The notes below the pieces were generated by a model that saw only the letters and a program-made list of their open reading frames with translations, was not told the origin of the DNA and searched no databases. The translations under genes and the position numbers were made by a program. DNA of 50,251 nt, from NCBI GenBank assembly GCA_003513495.1, contig DOPM01000045.1, positions 1 to 50,251 on the forward strand, given 5' to 3'. This DNA is from Desulfosporosinus sp. GTDB taxonomy: Bacteria; Bacillota; Desulfitobacteriia; Desulfitobacteriales; Desulfitobacteriaceae. The first letter of the stretch is position 1. Each line of letters opens with the position of its first letter. Shown here piece by piece: positions 1-8,630 of this stretch.

Positions 1-319
1 CGCCATCAAAGAAACCGCAAGACTGACTGACGAGAGAGTAAAATTGGACGAATATATGAAAGACGCTTTGAGTGATAGGCTGCAAATCCTAGCAGATCGG
101 ATTCAAGAGTATCCCGAAATCGCAATTACCTACTTTCAGCCGGATGCGAAGAAGAATGGCGGCGCCTATGTTACTGCTATCAGTACAGCTAAAAAGATAG
201 ACGAATATAAACGAGTCATCGTTATGACCGATGGCACCGCGATCCCCATTGATGAAATAATCAGCATAGATGGGCAGATATTCGAGTCTATGGTGTTTCA
301 TTCATGTGAGAGTGAATAA
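1..319 (+). CDS. YolD-like family protein, 5' end outside the window
   Basis: The reading frame is open from base 2, so the gene starts before the window. An internal TTG at 44 is probably not the start. The visible part is about 105 residues and ends at the stop at 319. The C-terminal half (TYFQPDAKKNGGAYVTAI, then KKIDEYKRVIVMTDGTAIP and IDEIISID) matches the conserved end of YolD-like proteins as I know them, where a predicted beta-rich domain carries the 'DGT-IP-DDI' signature. In Bacillus and clostridia these small proteins are often encoded beside a Y-family DNA polymerase (UvrX/DinB-like), so such a gene may lie just upstream; that is inference. The function of the family is not established. 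No terminator is obvious after the stop. Confidence 0.8.
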   Translation, partial: AIKETARLTDERVKLDEYMKDALSDRLQILADRIQEYPEIAITYFQPDAKKNGGAYVTAISTAKKIDEYKRVIVMTDGTAIPIDEIISIDGQIFESMVFHSCESE

Positions 320-349
320 CGACATGTCACGCAGCTTATCCTGTGGATT

Positions 350-562
350 ATGATCATTATGGGGTGTAATATTCATCCGCTCTTTGAACATTCGTGGGGT
401 CAGCGAGTAGTTCGTTTCTATGACTTGGATAAGCACATTATTGAAGTAGGGGAAAACATGAATATTGTTGTTAAGAGATTTATCGAAACTGGACTTTCGA
501 TTGAAGAAACGGCTAATCGTATGGGGGTCCCAGTTGATTATGTGAGGTCGTGCTCAACGTAA
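350..562 (+). pseudogene. C-terminal fragment of a glyoxalase/VOC family protein
   Basis: The frame gives 70 residues containing EHSWGQRVVRFYDLDKHIIE followed by VGENM, the typical end of glyoxalase/bleomycin-resistance (VOC) proteins, where the last Glu (in IIEVGE) is a metal ligand. A single VOC protein of this type is usually 120-140 residues with an N-terminal beta-alpha-beta-beta-beta module. That module is missing: only about 30 bases separate this frame from the YolD-like stop at 319 and they do not encode it. The start at 350 has no convincing ribosome binding site. After the VOC part comes a short helical tail (ETGLSIEETANRMGVPVDYV), seen in related proteins as a helix-turn-helix-like extension. 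I call it a truncated remnant; a fused or recoded product is less likely. Confidence 0.7.
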
Positions 563-1592
563 AAGGTAAGCATACTGGGATATTCGGAAACTATCAATTA
601 AGCTAGCATTATCGGTATTGCAATTGGTTAATAATTAGTATTTATGTATTTAATTGGTCTGAGAAATATTGGTTTTCTATATTGGAGAGGGGATGTCACT
701 AATGAATTATAAATATAAATTTTATTGTGAGGCAGTGTGAGTGAACAAGGATTGTTTGTGGAAGTAGGCATTTAAATGATAATTAAACATGGGGAAGGGG
801 ATAGAGATAGTAATATTGAGAATGAATTATAGAAAATTCAACAACAGCAGAAAATTTGATATTTATAACTGTAAAGATAAAGCGCACAACTCTTCACTAA
901 ATAGATATTTAACGCATAGTTGAAATCAGAATAGAAGCGGTTTCTAGTAAAAAGGTTAAATCGTTTCCTTATAGTTGGAATTTCAATCGGCATAAACCGT
1001 TTACAACAAAATCGTTGAGGTTTTAGGAATGGCTCAGCCATCAATTAGTAATTTGTATCCTAACGCACGTACGAACCCGTGTCACCATAGATTTTTTTAA
1101 TTTAGATGATACTACTGGCCAAGAATCCTTAGAGCATTCTAAGGGAATCTGAAACTGTTTCTCATGAATACAGTTCGGGAGGTTAACCTTGGTTCAGATA
1201 TGTTCAGATATATAGTGATTCTTAGAGAATGGGTAGTGTTTACTGGTAAACGAAATAATCTCGATTTATTTACTGTCTACAATAATCCGAAGAACAGGAA
1301 ACTCTAGACAAAACATATCCCAATCGATTGACTGGTTAAATATCACTCAATGGTATTATATGGATACCCCCCTGCGGTATTTATATTCTACTTTACATAA
1401 TATCTATTATAGGACCCAATAATGATATTTTTATACAATGTGAATATCATTACAAGTCTGAACTTTCTCTTCTTCAAAACTTTGAAATTCAAAGTCCAAA
1501 TTTAGACACTTAGCGAGCCACGAAAACCCCTGGCAGCATAGTAGGATTCTGCTCCATTGTGGTAACACGATGCTTTCGTATTAATTTCCCTA
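563..1592. other. Gene-poor, apparently decayed 1-kb stretch
   Basis: No credible full gene is present. Relics can be seen. A GGAGAGGGG site at about 683-692 leads into an ATG that reads only MNYKYKFYCEAV before TGA. A 33-codon frame at 822-923 has no recognisable product. A short stretch at 1011-1055 reads IVEVLGMAQPSISNLY, which resembles the recognition helices of an XRE-type repressor, with stops in frame upstream and a frameshifted continuation. A small inverted repeat (AATGATATT at 1421-1429 and AATATCATT at 1443-1451) lies near the 3' end. The pattern suggests gene decay next to the broken VOC gene. No clear terminator for the minus-strand gene ending at 1593 was found. Confidence 0.5.
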
Positions 1593-2924
1593 TCAAGGCA
1601 TCTGTCTAACAACGTCCAATAAATAATTCTTGGTGTTCAATTCGGGACTTTCTAACACAATTTGAAGCAACTCATCCAGTATTTCCCCCATCCGCCTTCC
1701 AGGTTGAATTCCTGTATCAATTAGGTCATCCCCATTTATAGCCAGATCTCTGACCGATAGTGGTTCATCTGCCTCCAAAACGCGTTTAATCTCTCGCTTT
1801 AAATCAATGACCGTATCGAAATCAAATGGGGGTTTGGAACCTATAATATCGGCTAATTGCAGGTTAATAAAGTCGTCTACATTATTTTTCCCAAGTCTAT
1901 TTATTAATTTCTTAATCGATCCCTGACGCAGTTTTGGATACCGGGACATATGTTCTCTAACAAGTATTCGTACATTTTCAATGGTGTTATTGTCAAACTT
2001 AAATCTCTTCAGTATTTCCTCTGTCATTTCTGCTCCAACCACATGATGCTGATAGAAATGTCCAACCCCATCTTCACTAATGGAAAATGTTTTTGGCTTG
2101 GCCACATCGTGTAATAATGCAGCCAATTTGACATTCAAGCTGCTTGGAGTGGCATCTATGACGTTCAAAATATGCTCGAATACATCTTTGTGATGGTGAT
2201 AATTGCGCTGTTCAAATCCAATACATAGTTGTAATTCCGGCAAAATATATTGCATCAATCCTGATTTACTAAATAGATTGATGCCTTCAGAAGCCCTATC
2301 ACTTAACAATGTCTTAACTAATTCATCTCTAATACGTTCCCAAGACACACTTTTAATTAGCTCAGAACTTGCTTGAATGGAGTCAAAGGTATAATTTTCT
2401 ATTTGAAAACCCAATTGACTGGATAATCGAATGCATCTCATCATTCTTAAAGCATCTTCAGCATACCTAGCCCCTGCATTTCCAATCGTACGAATGATTT
2501 TTTGTTCCAAGTCATCTAATCCAGTGTAATAATCGATTACCTTTTCACCGTCGTATAGAAGTCCATTAATTGTAAAATCTCGACGGGAAATATCCTCTTC
2601 GATGCTATGACCAAACTGCACTGAGTCTGGCCTTCTGCTGTCTGAATAATTCCCGTCGCTTCTAAATGTAGTGACTTCTATGGGGGTGGTTTTATTAACC
2701 AGTACCGTAACTGTGCCATGTTGCAATCCTGTGGGGATGACGTGATCAAATAAACCAATAACTTGTTCCGGCAAAGCAATAGTTGTTAGGTCCCAATCTT
2801 TAGGAGCCTTGCCCAAACACAAATCTCGGACACAACCACCTACCAGATAGGATTCATGGCCATTTTCTTTTAGAGTAGTTAATACTTCTAGTGCTTCCCG
2901 TGGGAGTTTGCTGTTGTTAATCAT
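1593..2924 (-). CDS. cca: CCA tRNA nucleotidyltransferase / poly(A) polymerase family protein with HD domain
   Basis: The 443-residue protein has the class II nucleotidyltransferase core: YLVGGCVRDLCLG at about 26-38 (nucleotide-binding GG) and DWD at 43-45 (two metal-binding aspartates). RRDFTINGLLYD at about 114-125 follows, then the RNA- and ribose-binding region (GNAGARYAEDALRMMRCIR). An HD phosphohydrolase-like domain (AALLHDVAKP, about 273-282) and an EHMSRYPKLR segment make up the C-terminal half. The family adds or repairs the 3' CCA of tRNAs, or polyadenylates RNA; these cannot be told apart by eye. All eleven tRNAs in this window already encode CCA, so the likely role is repair. The start is ATG with AGAAGG just upstream. 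It is a single-gene unit, downstream of and in the same direction as the TetR operon. Confidence 0.85.
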   Translation of the reverse strand: MINNSKLPREALEVLTTLKENGHESYLVGGCVRDLCLGKAPKDWDLTTIALPEQVIGLFDHVIPTGLQHGTVTVLVNKTTPIEVTTFRSDGNYSDSRRPDSVQFGHSIEEDISRRDFTINGLLYDGEKVIDYYTGLDDLEQKIIRTIGNAGARYAEDALRMMRCIRLSSQLGFQIENYTFDSIQASSELIKSVSWERIRDELVKTLLSDRASEGINLFSKSGLMQYILPELQLCIGFEQRNYHHHKDVFEHILNVIDATPSSLNVKLAALLHDVAKPKTFSISEDGVGHFYQHHVVGAEMTEEILKRFKFDNNTIENVRILVREHMSRYPKLRQGSIKKLINRLGKNNVDDFINLQLADIIGSKPPFDFDTVIDLKREIKRVLEADEPLSVRDLAINGDDLIDTGIQPGRRMGEILDELLQIVLESPELNTKNYLLDVVRQMP

Positions 2925-3009
2925 TTGATCGCCTTCTTGTTTATCTCAATCACTAACTCGTTAATCTTATCTTTGTCCGGCGTGACAGGTAAAGGACTGC
3001 TAATTTTAA

Positions 3010-3879
3010 TTATTCTACTAGGTCTACTAAATTATCGTCGTAGAGACAATGTACCCTATCTAAACCAAATATATATTCATAGGCAGCTAATCCAATGTAA
3101 ACTCCAGTACTACTTGAAAAACATCTCAACAATACGTCCCAAAGGGGTATATCCAGGAATATATTATAAAACGAAGTATACAGCAACCAATTAGTTCCGA
3201 AAACAGAGAAGGAAAAGAACAATACCCCTAAATACTTATTTTTGAGTTTAATTCCTGGGCGGAATAGATAATACATAAAGCCTATCCATGCACCAGTGGC
3301 AAGAAGCCATAGGACATCCATCGAACTATTTATTTTCAGATTGATTGGCTCTAATGTAAAGTAGTACTGCGCTCCATGAAAAACGGCAAAAGTTATAGCA
3401 ACAATGGGTATGGCTAACAAAGAACGCGGGTTTCTTTTAATTTTAGTATTTTCGGATTTACATAGAAGCATACCTGATACTAATCCGAATACAGTCAAAC
3501 TTGTGAAATCCCGAATGCTACTTTCTAAGTGAGAAAAGCTTCCAGAATCAAATATAACGATAAGTTCCGTAAACCCAAAAAACCACAGAATACCGAAAGA
3601 ACATCCGTATATCAAGCCTTTGAAAAGCCGCTTATTATGTATACCATCCTTGATTAGATAAAAGTTGATTAGTAAGAAAACCATGATTAGTGAACACAAC
3701 CCAATAATTGCTGGCAATTTTGCACCCTTAACTATAAAAATACTTTCTCCGTAAGTATTAATAAGGCTTTGGGGCATGTTACCGACATCACCAATCATTT
3801 TACTAGCTAATCCAAAGGTTAAAATCGTGACAATAATTACGATAAGACTTTTTAAAATTAATAGAATCTTATTCTTCAT
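3010..3879 (-). CDS. Multi-pass membrane protein of unknown function, TetR partner
   Basis: I do not recognise a named family. The 289-residue protein has about seven or eight hydrophobic segments: near residues 5-25, 50-75, 88-110, 122-140, 153-172, 183-203, 215-235 and 248-268. They are separated by short basic or polar loops, with no catalytic motif I can name. The ATG is preceded by AGGAGGGG at good spacing, and that site overlaps the stop codon of the TetR gene (TAGGAGG). The two genes are therefore co-transcribed and probably translationally coupled. TetR regulators often control a membrane protein encoded beside them, commonly an exporter or permease. That is the best guess about its job, but it does not look like a standard MFS, RND or ABC component. 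Confidence 0.7.
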   Translation of the reverse strand: MKNKILLILKSLIVIIVTILTFGLASKMIGDVGNMPQSLINTYGESIFIVKGAKLPAIIGLCSLIMVFLLINFYLIKDGIHNKRLFKGLIYGCSFGILWFFGFTELIVIFDSGSFSHLESSIRDFTSLTVFGLVSGMLLCKSENTKIKRNPRSLLAIPIVAITFAVFHGAQYYFTLEPINLKINSSMDVLWLLATGAWIGFMYYLFRPGIKLKNKYLGVLFFSFSVFGTNWLLYTSFYNIFLDIPLWDVLLRCFSSSTGVYIGLAAYEYIFGLDRVHCLYDDNLVDLVE

Positions 3880-3891
3880 TTTAAGCCCCTC

Positions 3892-4479
3892 CTATTGTCC
3901 TCCTAAAAGGAATTCAATTATCTCATCCGACTTTCTATGAATTTCCTGCTCAGTAACCCTTCTTTTTTTTGAAAAGTACATGAGCAACATTCCATGCACT
4001 GAATTCATGATCAGACTACTGATTATTTGGACTTTTTCTTCTTTAATAATTCTTTGCAAAGCTAGGTTTTCTAATATATTTATCAGAACTTTTTCAAGAC
4101 TAGGTCTAACAAACTCCCCTTTCATCTCATCTAGTGGTTCTTCGAGTTGGTAGAAAAAGAAGAACTTAAAAACATTTGGATTTAAAAAGTAATAATCTAT
4201 ATACCTTGCAAAGAGCTGTTTAATATCTTCAGGGGTATAGTGATCTTTTATAAAGTCCTTTTCATAAATCTTAACTATATCTTGGACAAAATCTATTCCT
4301 AGACACCAAAGTAGATGGTCAAGGTTTTTGAAATAGTTATAGATTGTAGCATATGAGTATCCAGTTAGCTCTCCTACCTTTCGGGTTGAAACACTTTGCA
4401 CACCTTCACTTATAAGTAATTTCTTTGCTTCATCTATAAAGAGTCGTTTCATTCTTTGTTTCTGAATATCTTTATTCAT
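3892..4479 (-). CDS. TetR/AcrR family transcriptional regulator
   Basis: The protein is 195 residues from the ATG at 4479, which has AAGGGTGGGA about 5-10 bases upstream. The frame stays open 34 codons further, but that extension crosses the promoter and operator and has no ribosome site, so I reject it. An N-terminal helix-turn-helix is clear: AKKLLISEGVQSVSTRKVGE, then LTGYSYATIYNYFKNLDHLL (about residues 12-55). It is followed by the helical ligand/dimer domain (YFLNPNVFKFFFFYQLEEP and beyond). The gene is followed at once by the membrane-protein gene. A 45-bp near-palindrome overlapping its -10 box makes autorepression very likely. The inducer is unknown. Confidence 0.9.
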   Translation of the reverse strand: MNKDIQKQRMKRLFIDEAKKLLISEGVQSVSTRKVGELTGYSYATIYNYFKNLDHLLWCLGIDFVQDIVKIYEKDFIKDHYTPEDIKQLFARYIDYYFLNPNVFKFFFFYQLEEPLDEMKGEFVRPSLEKVLINILENLALQRIIKEEKVQIISSLIMNSVHGMLLMYFSKKRRVTEQEIHRKSDEIIEFLLGGQ

Positions 4480-4521
4480 GATTCCCACCCTTATACTGAT
4501 ATGTACCAGATCATATAGCAA

Positions 4522-4566
4522 AATACAGTTAACGGTATTAATATTATTAACACTGTTAACTGTATT
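4522..4566. promoter_or_regulatory. 45-bp near-perfect palindromic operator of the TetR gene
   Basis: AATACAGTTAAC (4522-4533) and GTTAACTGTATT (4555-4566) are perfect reverse complements. The interior is also symmetrical around base 4544: of 22 base pairs only two mismatch (4534/4554 and 4537/4551). It lies 43 bases upstream of the regulator's ATG and overlaps the -10 box at 4564-4569. It may hold two TetR dimers or one dimer on an extended site. Confidence 0.85.
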
Positions 4567-4592
4567 GTATATTATAACCATTCTCTTGTCAA
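4564..4592 (-). promoter_or_regulatory. Promoter of the TetR-membrane protein operon
   Basis: On the minus strand TTGACA (4592-4587), a 17-base spacer and TACAAT (4569-4564) form a near-consensus sigma-A promoter. The -10 hexamer runs into the operator palindrome, so repressor binding would block RNA polymerase. Confidence 0.8.
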
Positions 4593-4628
4593 TTTAAGGA
4601 TGTGAAAAAATGAACATTTTTGAAGGGA

Positions 4629-4997
4629 TTAGAGAATACCCCACTTGCGCTTATATTCCACCTTCAATACAAATTCATCATCACAGTACCCTTGAATCGC
4701 TAAGGCCTTAAGAGCGTCATTAAAATCAAAGGACTCAGTCTCCATCATTATATGGTCCCTCCTGCCTGTGATCACCCAATCATCATGTACCGTTAGAAGA
4801 ATATCCATCATTTCAGCAATACGATTTAAGCGAGTATGCATAAACTCGGCGAAATATCTAATTTTTTCCGGCTTAACATCCTTAACCTTAATAATGTCAA
4901 CTAGAGGAGGTTTTTCGCCAGGCAACCACTTATTCTTTTCGTAATAATTAAAGATAAAGCTCGCTCTCTGAACACAGGTATCATTATTTGGATTCAT
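4629..4997 (-). CDS. Hypothetical protein, 122 residues
   Basis: I do not recognise this protein. From the ATG at 4997 it is 122 residues; an open extension of 11 codons upstream is rejected because AAAGGAGAAGCTC sits directly before this ATG. It is soluble, with no signal or membrane segment. It is rich in charged residues and probably helical through the middle (RYFAEFMHTRLNRIAEMMDILL), followed by a short beta-like segment around DDWVITGRRDHIMME and a basic C-terminus. It lies about 60 bases downstream of the YeiH-type exporter gene on the same strand and could be its last operon member. The TetR promoter starts just beyond its stop and reads on in the same direction. No function is proposed. 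Confidence 0.65.
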   Translation of the reverse strand: MNPNNDTCVQRASFIFNYYEKNKWLPGEKPPLVDIIKVKDVKPEKIRYFAEFMHTRLNRIAEMMDILLTVHDDWVITGRRDHIMMETESFDFNDALKALAIQGYCDDEFVLKVEYKRKWGIL

Positions 4998-5057
4998 GAG
5001 CTTCTCCTTTGCAAGATATTTCAATGTCACTAATACATAACAGTCTCGATAGAGTGC

Positions 5058-6410
5058 TTACTTGACAGTTATCCAATAGTTACCCATAATCACAACTGAT
5101 AATAGATATCCAAGTGGAATATTTACCAGTACACCAGCGGTAAAAGCTGCAAAAGGCTTCCAACCGACTGAGGCTAGCTCTTTCAAGCGACTGGTTAAGC
5201 CGATCGAGAGAAAGGTGAAGATAAAGGCCCAATTTCTTAATTCAATAATGGGATTAATTATATTATTATTGAGCGCTTTGGGAGTCACTACATTCGGAGA
5301 AGCTGCTAAGAAAGTAATGATAATTGAGGCTATAAAGAACCCTATAACGAATTTTGGAAAGCGCACCCAAACATCAAGTGCATCAGGTTTGGTGCCGGCA
5401 TACCTATTATCCCATCTTGTGACTGCCGTGAAGGCCATGATAAAACACCAGATTCCAATGAACATGTCACGACCGACGACTTTCATCAGGGTAAACGTTT
5501 TGATTGCCTGTTCATTTATAGCCGCTGCTGCAGCCATACCAGGAGCATCAGCGAATTCTGACGTACCGATCCAAGCACCTGCAGGACCAGGTGGAATATT
5601 CAATGTTCTAATTGCTAAGGGGAGGATAAAAATCATGATGATCGACCAAAGAATAACCAGAGAAATTGCAATTGAAACGTGCTGCTTTTCTGCTTTAACA
5701 GCACCACCAATGGCAATTGAAGCAGAAACTCCACAGATCGAGCCTCCTGCAGCTAGTGTTGCAGCAAAACGATTGTCTAGTGCAAAAATCCGAGTTCCTG
5801 TCCAGTAAATAGTAAGGAAAGTAGCAACTGCTATAATTGTTGCTTGAGCAAAAGCAGTCAGACCGGCTTGGACGATTAAAGTGAATGGTAAGGAAGCCCC
5901 CATCAAAACAATTCCTAGTTTCACGTAAAATTGGGTCTGAAGCGCGGTGCTTAGCCAATATGGAATCTTTAAAAGGTTACTAATTATTAGTCCAACTACG
6001 AGTGCTAGAAGTGGAGTTTCAACGTTATATGTTTTCATGACATCCCAAGAACCCCATACTGAAACAAGAACACTCAGTAAAAAAAGAAAAGTAAATCCCA
6101 TGAGAAATCGTTTAACTTCTCCGGATAGGGCTTTAATAGCGATGGAAAATAAGATAAGAAAAAATAAATACAGTGTTAACAGTGTGCGCTTATGGCTACC
6201 GATATAACTAAGAGCAGTGCTATAGTCACTATAGATTGGTATCTTAATAATAGTCCAATTCATAAAGCTATTCCCAATACTCCAAAACAGGATTGCTAAC
6301 AGTACAATCGTTATTCCCAGCCACGTAGCCCAATAATCTTCCTGTTTCCAAAGGTTGGACCAGCTCCCGGAAGGAGTTAGTGATTTTTTTGTTTTGGATA
6401 CATAGCCCAA
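5058..6410 (-). CDS. YeiH-type putative sulfate exporter family (UPF0324) membrane protein
   Basis: The chosen start is TTG at 6410, 7 bases after AGGAGAGGG, giving 450 residues. A TTG further upstream at 6467 has no ribosome site. About eleven hydrophobic segments span the protein. The family signature parts are present: LLALVVGLIISNLL, TQFYVKLGIVLMGASLPF, AATLAAGGSICGVSASIA, SEFADAPGMAAAAAINEQAI and the conserved end LSIGLTSRLKEL. Members are often annotated as putative sulfate exporters, but transport of sulfate is poorly proven. In a probable sulfate reducer the name should be treated with care. The first 35 residues are a hydrophilic extension before the first membrane helix. The sensor kinase gene lies 87 bases upstream on the same strand, so the exporter may belong to its operon. 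Confidence 0.88.
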   Translation of the reverse strand: MGYVSKTKKSLTPSGSWSNLWKQEDYWATWLGITIVLLAILFWSIGNSFMNWTIIKIPIYSDYSTALSYIGSHKRTLLTLYLFFLILFSIAIKALSGEVKRFLMGFTFLFLLSVLVSVWGSWDVMKTYNVETPLLALVVGLIISNLLKIPYWLSTALQTQFYVKLGIVLMGASLPFTLIVQAGLTAFAQATIIAVATFLTIYWTGTRIFALDNRFAATLAAGGSICGVSASIAIGGAVKAEKQHVSIAISLVILWSIIMIFILPLAIRTLNIPPGPAGAWIGTSEFADAPGMAAAAAINEQAIKTFTLMKVVGRDMFIGIWCFIMAFTAVTRWDNRYAGTKPDALDVWVRFPKFVIGFFIASIIITFLAASPNVVTPKALNNNIINPIIELRNWAFIFTFLSIGLTSRLKELASVGWKPFAAFTAGVLVNIPLGYLLSVVIMGNYWITVK

Positions 6411-6497
6411 TTGTTTACCCTCTCCTATCAAAACTCCGTTATACAAGGTGCATAAATATTGCACCAAATATGTGGCTTTTGTTTATCTGCTAGAATC

Positions 6498-8630
6498 TTA
6501 TCCGTTATGAGGAGTTAAGGTTATCTTCACACATGTCCCTTCGCCTTCAGTGCTTTCCAAGGTCATCTCGCCTTGCATCTTCTGTACAATTCCGTAACTT
6601 ACATACAAACCTAAACCTGTTCCTTGTCCCACAGACTTCGTTGTAAAAAAGGGATCGAAAGCCTTTTTGAGATTGATTTGAGAAATTCCCTCTCCATAAT
6701 CTTTTACAATAAAATAGATTTTTTCACCTTCGCGATACCCTTTCACTTCGATAACTTTTCCCTCAGAGGAGGCATCCAAAGCATTGTTAATCAGATTTAG
6801 TACCACTTGTTGCCACTCATTCTCGTTACCTAAGATAAATAGATTATTTTCTATCTGGAGATCAAATCTAATCTGCTTTTGTTTAGTCTTATGTTCTAAA
6901 AGACCTAGTGTCTGGACGCTGACAACACCTATATCAATGAGGTTACTACCCCTGATGTGTTGACGAGCGAAACCAAGTAAGCGGCCCGTAATCTGTTTAC
7001 ATCGATCGATTTGCCCTAAGACGATTTTGAAAACTGATTTGATTTCCTCTTGAGTCGGACTGACCTCTTCCTCATTCAAGCGGTCCAGCAAATCTTCACT
7101 ATGAGCTGCAATGATCGCTAATGGGTTATTAATCTCGTGAGCCACTCCCGAGGCCAAAAGTCCAATGGCCGCCATTTTATCCGTCTCAATTATACGAGCT
7201 TCCATTTCCACCTCTTGGGTAACATCATCAAGGAGTAAAAGGTATGCTGCACTCTCTGGATTATCTAATGATAACTCATATAACATCTGACGGAAATGTC
7301 GTCGTTCCTCGTTTACACAAACGGTACATATATTACGCCCTTTTTCATTGTAAACGCCCTCCATCCCTTCCCCTTTTACAACTTGATCACAAGGGAGATT
7401 CTCTAAATGATATCCAAACCACTCAGCGAACTTCGTATTCCACCATATAATCTGCTTATCAGTATTTAGAAGAACCATTCCCGCGCCTACTCCATCTACG
7501 ACTGTGGCCAACAGTTCCTTTTCATCTTTTAGGTTTTCATTCATTTGATCTAATGAATTTAACAACTGGTTAAAAGATTTGACTAGCCTTCCAATTTCAT
7601 CCCAACTCTCAATGGGTATATGGGACTCTAAATCTCCAGTCGAAATAATTCGTCTAACTTGTTTCTCGAGATTTTCAATCGGATAAACAACTTTCAAACC
7701 AAAGGCAATACTTAATATCATGACTAGGACCATGATCAAAAAGGCGATTACGATGAGTTGAAAAGCAAACTCAAAAATCGGTTTATTAGCTTCTTGGACA
7801 GGCTGTTCAATAAAAACTGCCCAATTCGGAGTACCCACGGAAGTAAACGCACCTATAACGGAAACGCCGTCAAGATTTTTATACTCACTTCCCTGTGAAA
7901 ACCCCGCCCCGTCTAAATAACTTTCCACTGCAGAATGTTGACGAATTTTCTTATAATCTAATCCAAAATTAAAGTTTGTGTGTCCAATTAAATTCCCCTT
8001 CTGATCAACTAAGAATACATACTCTCCCTCACCCATCCGAATATTAACATATCGACTGATGATGCTTTGTAAGTCAATCTTAGCTTGTAAATAACCAATT
8101 CTGTTCATTGTAAGAGGGTCATGAACTATTGTAGTCATATAGATCGCCGGGCGTCTGTCAGTGGAAAAGACTACATCACTCAAAACAGAGAATTTATCAG
8201 TAAATATCGGGGGCTCAATTCTGTCAGCAGATGTATAAGGAGAAATCCCCTCTTGGCGAGATATCTGACCAATGACATTAAAACTCTCATCCATAACTCT
8301 AATTTCTTCGATAAAAGACTCTTTTTGTAAAAGTATTTCTAAAATAATTTGACGTGAAGTTTCATCTTTACCAACTAGAGCGTTGGCACTAGTCGCCTTT
8401 GTAAGTGTTAAACTGTTCTCAACATGGTTGATGAAGTCTCGTATTTCATTGGCAATGATTGTTACTTGCTCAAAGTCTTGTTCATAAATATTCTTTTGTA
8501 GATTATGTCGCACAGATGTAAAACCTAAGTTACCAAGAAGAAACAGAGGCAGAATGGACATAGTGACTCCAAATAATAGAAAATGTACTTTAAGGCGCAT
8601 CCACCAAGGGATTGAGTTATTGTTCAACAC
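6498..8630 (-). CDS. Membrane-bound sensor histidine kinase (Cache-HAMP-PAS-HisKA-HATPase)
   Basis: The 710-residue protein is a two-component sensor. Order of parts: a membrane helix at about 15-34, an extracytoplasmic double-Cache sensing region (about 40-280), a second helix (about 290-310) and a HAMP linker ending near LVKSFNQLLNSLDQM. A PAS domain follows (GAGMVLLNTDKQIIWWNTKF) with two nearby cysteines in ICTVC, then the phosphoacceptor box GVAHEINNPLAI with its His. The ATPase has N box NLINNALDA, DYGEGI, and GTGLGLYVSYGIV. The start is GTG after a GGGGG site; an ATG 10 codons downstream is possible. No response regulator is encoded nearby, so it is an orphan. The Cache fold usually binds small organic acids or amino acids; the ligand here is unknown. 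Confidence 0.93.
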   Translation of the reverse strand: MLNNNSIPWWMRLKVHFLLFGVTMSILPLFLLGNLGFTSVRHNLQKNIYEQDFEQVTIIANEIRDFINHVENSLTLTKATSANALVGKDETSRQIILEILLQKESFIEEIRVMDESFNVIGQISRQEGISPYTSADRIEPPIFTDKFSVLSDVVFSTDRRPAIYMTTIVHDPLTMNRIGYLQAKIDLQSIISRYVNIRMGEGEYVFLVDQKGNLIGHTNFNFGLDYKKIRQHSAVESYLDGAGFSQGSEYKNLDGVSVIGAFTSVGTPNWAVFIEQPVQEANKPIFEFAFQLIVIAFLIMVLVMILSIAFGLKVVYPIENLEKQVRRIISTGDLESHIPIESWDEIGRLVKSFNQLLNSLDQMNENLKDEKELLATVVDGVGAGMVLLNTDKQIIWWNTKFAEWFGYHLENLPCDQVVKGEGMEGVYNEKGRNICTVCVNEERRHFRQMLYELSLDNPESAAYLLLLDDVTQEVEMEARIIETDKMAAIGLLASGVAHEINNPLAIIAAHSEDLLDRLNEEEVSPTQEEIKSVFKIVLGQIDRCKQITGRLLGFARQHIRGSNLIDIGVVSVQTLGLLEHKTKQKQIRFDLQIENNLFILGNENEWQQVVLNLINNALDASSEGKVIEVKGYREGEKIYFIVKDYGEGISQINLKKAFDPFFTTKSVGQGTGLGLYVSYGIVQKMQGEMTLESTEGEGTCVKITLTPHNG

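Noticed and set aside
838..1044. 68-codon minus-strand frame in the decayed region
   Set aside because: Low-complexity composition, no ribosome site, no family features.
4480..4581. 34-codon N-terminal extension of the TetR protein
   Set aside because: It would cover the promoter and operator and has no ribosome site; the ATG at 4479 has one.
5215..5808. 197-codon plus-strand frame inside the YeiH-type gene
   Set aside because: Lies entirely opposite a gene with clear family motifs and has no ribosome site.
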